Assembly: GCA_947483455.1 (NCBI GenBank)
Contig: CANKNK010000106.1
Coordinates: 1-6,298 of the forward strand
DNA: 6,298 nt
Reading direction: 5' to 3'
Source of the DNA: Comamonadaceae bacterium
GTDB taxonomy: Bacteria; Pseudomonadota; Gammaproteobacteria; Burkholderiales; Burkholderiaceae_C
The position numbers and the translations under genes are program-made. Below are positions 1 through 6,298 of this stretch, piece after piece (position 1 is the stretch's first letter; every line of letters starts with the position of its first letter). A model generated the notes under the pieces. It was not told where the DNA came from and did not search any database. It saw only the letters and a list, made by a program, of their open reading frames with translations.

Positions 1-20
1 AGCATAGGCGTGCGTGCCGC

Positions 21-1436
21 CTATCCGGCACCGGCTAGGCGCAAGGCCATGCGGTTATGTTCTTCGATCAGCGGCCCTAATTCCAGGCCGGCCAATTGGC
101 CATCGCGCACCAGCACGCGTCCGCCGACGATGGTGTAGGCCGCACCCTGGCTGGCGCACAGGAGCAGACTGCCCACCGGGTCATGTACCGCGCCACCGGC
201 AAAAGCGAGCGTGCGCAAGTCGAACAATGCCATGTCAGCACACATCCCCACGGCGATTTGCCCGATGTCGCTGCGCCCCAGCACCTGTGCGCCGCCGCGC
301 GTGGCCAGGCGCAAGGCATCGCGCGCCGTCATTTCCAGGGGTGCGCTGTCGCAGCCAAAAACCGCTTTGCCCTGCGCATCGGTGGTCGGCGCCTCCAGCG
401 ATTTGCGCAAGCGCGCCAGCAGCAGGGCCTGGCGTGCCTCGCCCAGCATGTGCGCGCCGTCATTACTAGCGCTGCCATCCACGCCCAGGCCGACCGGGAC
501 GCCGGCATCCATCATGCGCCGCACCGGCGCAATGCCGCTGGCCAGGCGCATATTGCTGCACGGGCAATGCGCCACACCGGTGCGGGTAGCGGCAAACAAG
601 CTGATGCCATGCTCATCCAACTTGACGCAGTGCGCATGCCAAACGTCATCGCCGAGCCAGCCCAGGTCTTGCGCGTACTGTGTCGGCGTGCAGCCAAATT
701 TTTCTAAGCTGTAGGCTACGTCGTGGTCGTTCTCGGCCAGGTGGGTGTGCAACCGCACGCCAAACTGACGCGCCAGGGCGGCAGAATCTTTCATCAGTTC
801 TGCGCTCACACTAAACGGCGAGCACGGCGCCACCGCCACTTGCGTCATCGCGCCATAACTCGCGTCGTGGTAACGCTCGATCACCCGCTGCGTGTCTTTG
901 AGGATATGCGCCTCGCCCTCGACCACGCTGTCGGGTGGCAAACCGCCTTGCGACTGGCCCACGCTCATGCTGCCACGCGTAGCCACAAAGCGCATGCCGA
1001 TAGCGCGCGCTGCCTCAATGCTGTCGTCTAGGGTGACGCTATTGGGGTAGATATACAAATGGTCGCTACTGGTGGTGCAGCCACTCATCAACAATTCGGC
1101 CATGGCCAGTTGGGTGCTGGTGTAAATCATGTCCGGCGTCAGGCGCGCCCAAATGGGGTAGAGGCCGCGCAGCCAGCTAAAAAGCTCGGCGTTTTGCACA
1201 CGCGGTATGGCGCGCGTGAGCGACTGGTACATATGGTGGTGGGTGTTGACCATGCCCGGCACCAGCAGGTAGTGGCGCGCGTCAATCACCTCATCGGCCA
1301 TGTGCGGCATCTCAGAGACCGGGCCGATGGCGGCAATCAGGCCATCACGCACCAGCACCGAGGTCTCGCGCAGTTCGTCCCCTTGGTCGTTTTGCGTGGC
1401 CACCGTGTGGGCATTGTGGATGAGCAAGGTGGACAT
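21..1436 (-). CDS. Amidohydrolase, probable 8-oxoguanine deaminase
   Basis: A 471-residue metal-dependent deaminase of the amidohydrolase superfamily (cytosine deaminase/AtzB-TrzN branch, COG0402). Seen in the protein: the metal-binding HxH as NTHHHMYQS (His66, His68), the strand-5 metal His with catalytic Glu as HTHLAE (His232, Glu235), WHAHCV (His269), HCPCSNMRLASG at 290-301, and the strand-8 metal Asp in GLGVDGSASND (Asp320). The NTHHHMYQSLTR signature and the LFSWLRGLYPIWARLTPD stretch (85-102) resemble proteins annotated as 8-oxoguanine deaminase (8-oxoguanine to urate plus ammonia) or hydroxydechloroatrazine ethylaminohydrolase. The classical guanine deaminase motif (DTHIH type) is absent. 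A cytoplasmic enzyme with no signal peptide. Neighbouring xdhAB supports a purine substrate. The start MSTLLIHNAH was chosen because it matches where the family usually begins, although no good Shine-Dalgarno precedes it; the frame stays open to an ATG at 1520. Class is firm, substrate is inferred. Confidence 0.85.
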   Translation of the reverse strand: MSTLLIHNAHTVATQNDQGDELRETSVLVRDGLIAAIGPVSEMPHMADEVIDARHYLLVPGMVNTHHHMYQSLTRAIPRVQNAELFSWLRGLYPIWARLTPDMIYTSTQLAMAELLMSGCTTSSDHLYIYPNSVTLDDSIEAARAIGMRFVATRGSMSVGQSQGGLPPDSVVEGEAHILKDTQRVIERYHDASYGAMTQVAVAPCSPFSVSAELMKDSAALARQFGVRLHTHLAENDHDVAYSLEKFGCTPTQYAQDLGWLGDDVWHAHCVKLDEHGISLFAATRTGVAHCPCSNMRLASGIAPVRRMMDAGVPVGLGVDGSASNDGAHMLGEARQALLLARLRKSLEAPTTDAQGKAVFGCDSAPLEMTARDALRLATRGGAQVLGRSDIGQIAVGMCADMALFDLRTLAFAGGAVHDPVGSLLLCASQGAAYTIVGGRVLVRDGQLAGLELGPLIEEHNRMALRLAGAG

Positions 1437-1497
1437 GGACCCATTGTGCCGTAGCGCTTCCAATGCGATACCACCAGTGGGCGCACCAAGGCGTTCT
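1437..1497. promoter_or_regulatory. Short divergent intergenic region
   Basis: This 61-base gap lies between the chosen start codons of the amidohydrolase (leftward) and the glycerate kinase (rightward). If those starts are right, the promoters of both genes must lie here or overlap the opposite coding region. I see no convincing sigma-70 promoter. There is a small perfect inverted repeat, CCAC-CA-GTGG, at 1471-1480, flanked by TGCG (1464-1467) and CGCA (1482-1485), which could be part of an operator. The regulatory role is inferred from position only. Confidence 0.35.
1488..1491 (+). promoter_or_regulatory. Ribosome binding site of the glycerate kinase gene
   Basis: AAGG lies 6 bases before the ATG at 1498, 9 before the ATG at 1501 and 18 before the ATG at 1510. 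It favours a start at 1498 or 1501 over 1510. It is a partial Shine-Dalgarno match, so the choice between the first two is open. Confidence 0.45.
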
Positions 1498-2817
1498 ATG
1501 ATGCCCACCATGCTTACCATCGCCGACCCCGCCGCCCTGCTGCGCAGCCTGTTTGACGCCGCCGTGCAAGCCGCTCAGCCCCTGCACAAGACTGCCGCAT
1601 TTTTGCCGTCGCCGCCACGTGGCCGCACCCTGGTGCTGGGCGCGGGCAAGGCCGCTGGTGCCATGGCGCAGGCCGTAGAGGCGCTGTGGCCCCAAGACGC
1701 CCCCCTATCGGGCTTGGTGGTAACGCGTTACGGCCACACGCCGCCACGCCCTGCCGGGCTAGCGCAACGCATAGAGGTGCTGGAAGCGTCCCACCCGGTG
1801 CCGGACGCCGCGGGCGAACAAGCGGCGCAGCGCATTCTGGCGCTGACCCAAGGATTGACAGCGGACGACTTGGTGCTATGCCTGATGTCTGGCGGCGCAT
1901 CGGCCCTGCTGACGCTGCCCGCCCAGGGCCTGACGCTGGCCGACAAGCAGCGCATCAACCAGGACTTGCTGCGCTGCGGCGCGCATATCGGTGAGATGAA
2001 TTGCGTGCGCAAACACCTCTCGCGCATCAAAGGCGGGCGCCTGGGCGCGGCCTGCGCACCGGCGCGCGTGGTGACGCTGGCCATCAGCGATGTGCCGGGC
2101 GATGACCCGTCCACCATTGGCAGCGGCCCGACAGTGGGCGATAGCAGCACCTGCGCGCAGGCACTGGAGATCGTGCAGCGCTACGGCATTGCGCTACCGC
2201 AAGCGGTGCTGGACGCCTGGGCCGCTGGCGCGCTGGAAAGCCCCAAGCCGCTGGATGCGGCCTTTGAAGGCCATGTATTTCACCTGATCGCCACGCCCCA
2301 GCAATCCCTACAGGCAGCCGCCGAAGCGGCGCGCAGCGCGGGACTGACCGCCTACCTACTGAGCGACGACATTGAAGGCGAATCCCGCGAAGTGGCCAAA
2401 ATGCATGGCGCCCTGGCGCGCGCTGCGGCCAAAGGCCTGGGGCCGTTTCAAAAGCCGTGTGTGATTTTGAGCGGCGGCGAAACCACGGTCACCATCGCGC
2501 CGCAAGCGCCAGGCCAGGCACGCGGACGTGGCGGGCGCGCCGGCGAGTTTTGCATGGGCCTAGCCCAAACCCTGCAAGGCCAAAGCGGCGTGTGGGCCTT
2601 GGCGGCAGACACCGACGGCATCGACGGCGTGGAAGACAACGCTGGCGCCCGCCTCAGTCCCGACACCTTGCAGCGCGCCACCGCCCTGGGCTTGTCGCTT
2701 AGCAGCTACCAGCAGCGCAATGATGCTTATGGATTTTTCTCTGCCTTAGGTGACCTGGTCGTCACCGGCCCCACGCACACCAATGTGAACGACTTTAGGG
2801 CTATTTTGGTGATGTGA
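1498..2817 (+). CDS. Glycerate 2-kinase (GckA/TtuD, MOFRL family)
   Basis: A 439-residue cytoplasmic kinase of the class II glycerate kinase family (DUF4147 domain plus C-terminal MOFRL domain), usual length for the family. It phosphorylates D-glycerate to 2-phosphoglycerate using ATP; homologues are often annotated as hydroxypyruvate reductase TtuD. Seen: VLGAGKAAGAMAQAVE (46-61) with the conserved Lys51, CLMSGGASALL (128-138), MNCVRKHLSRIKGGRL (167-182) and SDVPGDDPSTIGSGPT (197-212). The MOFRL part shows LSGGETTVTI (324-333), GRGGRAGEF (343-351), ADTDGIDGVEDNAGA (370-384) and the conserved C-terminal TGPTHTNVNDFRAIL (423-437). The usual GGRN is GGRA here. Starts at 1501 and 1510 (MLTIADPAALL) are alternatives. 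It is transcribed divergently from the amidohydrolase and convergently with xdhB, so it is probably a single-gene unit. Likely role by context: using glycerate made from glyoxylate during purine breakdown. Confidence 0.9.
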   Translation: MMPTMLTIADPAALLRSLFDAAVQAAQPLHKTAAFLPSPPRGRTLVLGAGKAAGAMAQAVEALWPQDAPLSGLVVTRYGHTPPRPAGLAQRIEVLEASHPVPDAAGEQAAQRILALTQGLTADDLVLCLMSGGASALLTLPAQGLTLADKQRINQDLLRCGAHIGEMNCVRKHLSRIKGGRLGAACAPARVVTLAISDVPGDDPSTIGSGPTVGDSSTCAQALEIVQRYGIALPQAVLDAWAAGALESPKPLDAAFEGHVFHLIATPQQSLQAAAEAARSAGLTAYLLSDDIEGESREVAKMHGALARAAAKGLGPFQKPCVILSGGETTVTIAPQAPGQARGRGGRAGEFCMGLAQTLQGQSGVWALAADTDGIDGVEDNAGARLSPDTLQRATALGLSLSSYQQRNDAYGFFSALGDLVVTGPTHTNVNDFRAILVM

Positions 2818-2826
2818 CTTCCGGTC
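2818..2826. other. Nine-base convergent gap without terminator
   Basis: The TGA of the glycerate kinase (2815-2817) and the TAA of xdhB (2827-2829, read leftward) are only 9 bases apart. I found no GC-rich hairpin with a T-run in the gap or just inside either gene end. Transcripts probably run into each other or end by Rho. Confidence 0.6.
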
Positions 2827-5180
2827 TTATTGCAAGGCCCACAGCACATTTTCTGCCGTGGCGGGAGCCGTCAATTGCACTGCCTCGTTTCCTTCGCGTG
2901 TGTGCGCGATCGCATGGCGCAGCGCTTCATACACGCTGACGGCCAGCATGAAAGGCGGCTCGCCTACGGCTTTGGAGCCAAAGACATTGTCCTCGCGGTT
3001 GGGCTCGGGCCAGAGCGCAACCTTGAAGTGCGCAGGCACATCGCCCGAGGTGGGGATTTTGTAGGTGCTGGGCGCGTGCGTGGTGAGCAGGCCTTTGTCG
3101 TTCCACACCAATTGCTCGCTGGTGAGCCAGCCCATGCCTTGCACAAAACCGCCTTCAATCTGGCCGATGTCCAGCGCCGGGTTGATGCTGCGGCCTACGT
3201 CGTGCAATATGTCCACTTTGAGCACCCGGCTTTCGCCGGTGAGGGTGTCAATGACCACTTCCGTGCAGGCCGCGCCATAGGCAAAGTAGAAAAAAGGCCG
3301 GCCGGTGAGCGTCGTTTTGTCGTAATGGATTTTGGGTGTGCGATAGAAACCGTCGCTCCACAATTGGATACGATTGGCATAGGCCATTTGCACCACCGCG
3401 TCAAAGCTGCGTGTGGCCGAGGGCGAACGCACCTGGCCACCCAAAAACTCCACCGCACCGGCACCGCAGCCATCGAGCCCGGCCACAAACGCAGCCAAGT
3501 TGTCGCGCACATGGCGCGCCGCAAACTGGGCTGCGCGGCCATTGAGATCGGTACCCGCCGAGGCCGCAGTAGCCGAGGCGTTGGGGATGGTGTGCGTGTC
3601 GCTGGCGCTGCACAGCACGCGGTCCAGTGGCACGCCTAATTCGTCGGCCACGATTTGCGTCACCTTGGTGTGCAAGCCCTGGCCCATTTCAGTGCCGCCG
3701 TGGTGCACGCGCACGCTGCCGTCTAAATACACATGCACCAAAGCGCCAGCCTGGTTGAACAGCGTGGCGGTAAAACTGATACCAAACTTGACCGGCGTAA
3801 TGGCAATGCCACGGCGTAGCACGGGGCTGTGCGCGTTCCATTTGTGGATGTCTTGCACGCGTTGGCGGTAGCCGCATTGCTTTTCCAAAGTGCTAAGCAA
3901 GGGCGCCAAAATATTGTCCTCCACCTTCATTTGGTAATGCGTGGTGTCGCGCAGCACGGGCTGCTTATTGGCAGTCGGCGTAGCGGGCGCAGTCAGGGCT
4001 TCGTCGCTGTACACATTGCGCAAGCGCACATCGAGCGCGTCTTTCCCTAAGGCGCGGGCAATGTCGCCCATGATTTTTTCGATCACGATGACGCCCTGCG
4101 GCCCACCAAAACCGCGGAATGCGGTGTGGCTTTGGGTATGGGTTTTGCAGCGGTAGGAGGCGATTTCCACGTTCTCTAAAAAATAAGCGTTGTCGGTGTG
4201 AAAGATCGCACGGTCTGCCACCGGGCCGGACAAGTCGGCACTAAAACCGCAGTTCACTGCCATCTGCAATTGCAGCGCAGTCAAACGCCCGGTGGGGTCA
4301 AAGCCAACGGTGTACTGGTAAGCAAATGGGTGGCGCTTACCGGTAATCAAAAAATCGTCGTCCCGGTCCAGGCGCAGCTTGACCGGTGCGCGCACCACCT
4401 GCGCCGCCACCGCCGCCCACACCGCTACATGGCCCGCCTGGGTTTCTTTGCCACCAAAGCCCCCGCCCATGCGCCGACATTCCACCCGCACCGCATGGTT
4501 GTGTAGACCCAGCGCATGCGCCACCCAGTGCTGCACTTCGCCCGGATGCTGGGTGCTGCTGTGGATCAGCCATTGCCCCTGGGCTTGCGGCACCGCGTAA
4601 GCGACCTGGCCTTCCAGGTAAAAGTGCTCTTGCCCGCCTACTTCTAGGCTGCCGCGCAGCGTGTGCGGGGCCGCTTGCAGGCCTGCTTGCACATCACCCC
4701 GGCGCACAAACACCGGCGGCAGCACATAGCTTTGCGCGGCTAACGCTTGCTGCACGGTCAGCACGGCGGGCAAGGCGTCGATATCGAGTACGACTTTGCG
4801 CGCAGCGCGGCGCGCTTGCATCACGCTGCGTGCCACTACCAAGCCCAGCACTTGCCCGATGTGCTGTACCGTGTCGCGCGCAAAAATCGGTTCGTCACCG
4901 GCAAAGGAGGCGAGCATGGCATCGCCAGGAATATCTTGCGCCAGCACCACGGCGACTACTCCGGGCATGGCCCGCGCGGCGCGCACGTCCACGCCTTTGA
5001 GCTTGCCGTGGGCCACCGTGGACAGGATGGGCGCGGCATGCAGTGTGCCTTGCAGCTCGGGCATGTCGTCGATGAATGTTGCCGCACCGGCCACTTGGGC
5101 GCGGGCGCTTTCGTGCGGCGCGTCGCGGCCACTGACTGGGAACGCAGCAGCTTGCGCTTTGCTGGGGGCCTGCGGGGCGC

Positions 5181-5184
<4 letters not shown>
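2827..5184 (-). CDS. xdhB: Xanthine dehydrogenase, molybdopterin-binding subunit XdhB
   Basis: A complete 785-residue subunit, near the length of the Rhodobacter capsulatus XdhB. It carries the molybdenum cofactor and hydroxylates hypoxanthine and xanthine to urate; electrons pass to the FeS and FAD centres of XdhA. Domains: an a/b hammerhead region at about 26-133, then two cofactor-binding domains to about 770. Active-site residues align by motif with bovine xanthine oxidoreductase: Gln212 in STQHPG (Gln767), Glu247 in GGGFGGKE (Glu802), Arg325 in DRAIFHTDN (Arg880), Phe359 in FRGFGGPQG (Phe914), Phe471 in KFGISFT (Phe1009), Gln502 in GGTEMGQG (Gln1040) and the base Glu742 in KAVGEPPF (Glu1261). 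Having both Glu247 and Arg325 marks a purine enzyme, not an aldehyde oxidase. No export signal is visible, so it is cytoplasmic. The ATG overlaps the xdhA stop as ATGA, with GGAG 8 bases upstream, so it is co-translated with xdhA. No xdhC follows it. Confidence 0.97.

Positions 5185-6298
<1,114 letters not shown>

Noticed and set aside
1..20. Sequence left of the amidohydrolase stop codon
   Set aside because: Only 20 bases; no gene, hairpin or other signal can be supported.
96..707. Long open frame on the plus strand opposite the amidohydrolase, with others at 14-469 and 1059-1454
   Set aside because: These lie antisense to a clearly conserved enzyme, are rich in Arg, Ala and His as expected of GC-rich shadow frames, and show no recognisable domain.
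1442..1465. Inverted repeat CATTG (1442-1446) and CAATG (1461-1465)
   Set aside because: Five-base arms with a 14-base spacer do not extend inward or outward; too weak to call an operator or hairpin.
1444..1472. Possible sigma-70 promoter for the kinase, TTGTGC at 1444-1449 and GATACC at 1467-1472
   Set aside because: The 17-base spacing fits, but each hexamer matches the consensus at only three of six positions, which is near chance.
1300..1497. Longer N-terminus for the glycerate kinase, since its frame is open back to 1300
   Set aside because: The extra residues have no family similarity, lie antisense to the amidohydrolase, and the family-like N-terminus starts near 1498-1510 with an AAGG site just upstream.
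2770..2850. Candidate terminator hairpins around the convergent stops, such as GGGC near 2798 with GCCC near 2837
   Set aside because: Stems are only four or five bases with long loops and no following T-run on either strand.
2830..3639. A 269-codon plus-strand open frame opposite xdhB, and shorter ones at 4386-5000, 4747-5286 and 4796-5344
   Set aside because: All are antisense to xdhB or xdhA motifs that are conserved residue by residue; composition is that of shadow frames.

Overview
The window is a GC-rich, tightly packed stretch of bacterial chromosome. Protein style suggests a betaproteobacterium, probably Burkholderiales and possibly Comamonadaceae. The split two-gene xanthine dehydrogenase, the MOFRL-type glycerate kinase and the 8-oxoguanine deaminase-like amidohydrolase are all familiar there. 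This placement is inference from protein character, not from a database match.

Layout from left to right. Positions 21-1436 (minus) encode an amidohydrolase of the 8-oxoguanine deaminase/hydroxydechloroatrazine ethylaminohydrolase group. A 61-base divergent gap (1437-1497) separates it from a glycerate 2-kinase/TtuD-type gene at 1498-2817 (plus). After a convergent gap of only 9 bases comes xdhB at 2827-5184 (minus), the molybdenum-cofactor subunit of xanthine dehydrogenase. xdhB is translationally coupled through an ATGA overlap to xdhA, which starts beyond the right edge and fills 5181-6298 (minus). xdhA encodes the FeS/FAD subunit. No RNA gene, insertion sequence, CRISPR array or other mobile element is visible, and almost every base is coding.

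The genes fit one theme, purine catabolism. Xanthine dehydrogenase oxidises hypoxanthine and xanthine to urate. An 8-oxoguanine deaminase would also yield urate. Urate breakdown through allantoin can end in glyoxylate, and glyoxylate can pass through tartronate semialdehyde to D-glycerate, which the kinase returns to glycolysis as 2-phosphoglycerate. The window would therefore hold two entry steps and one exit step; the middle steps are not in view. All XdhB active-site residues checked are present, so the enzyme should act on purines rather than being an aldehyde oxidase.

I see no sign of an undescribed system. The points worth a second look are modest: the kinase inverted between xdhAB and the deaminase, the absence of xdhC directly after xdhB, a variant MOFRL motif, a long low-complexity linker in XdhA, and an uncertain start for the amidohydrolase.
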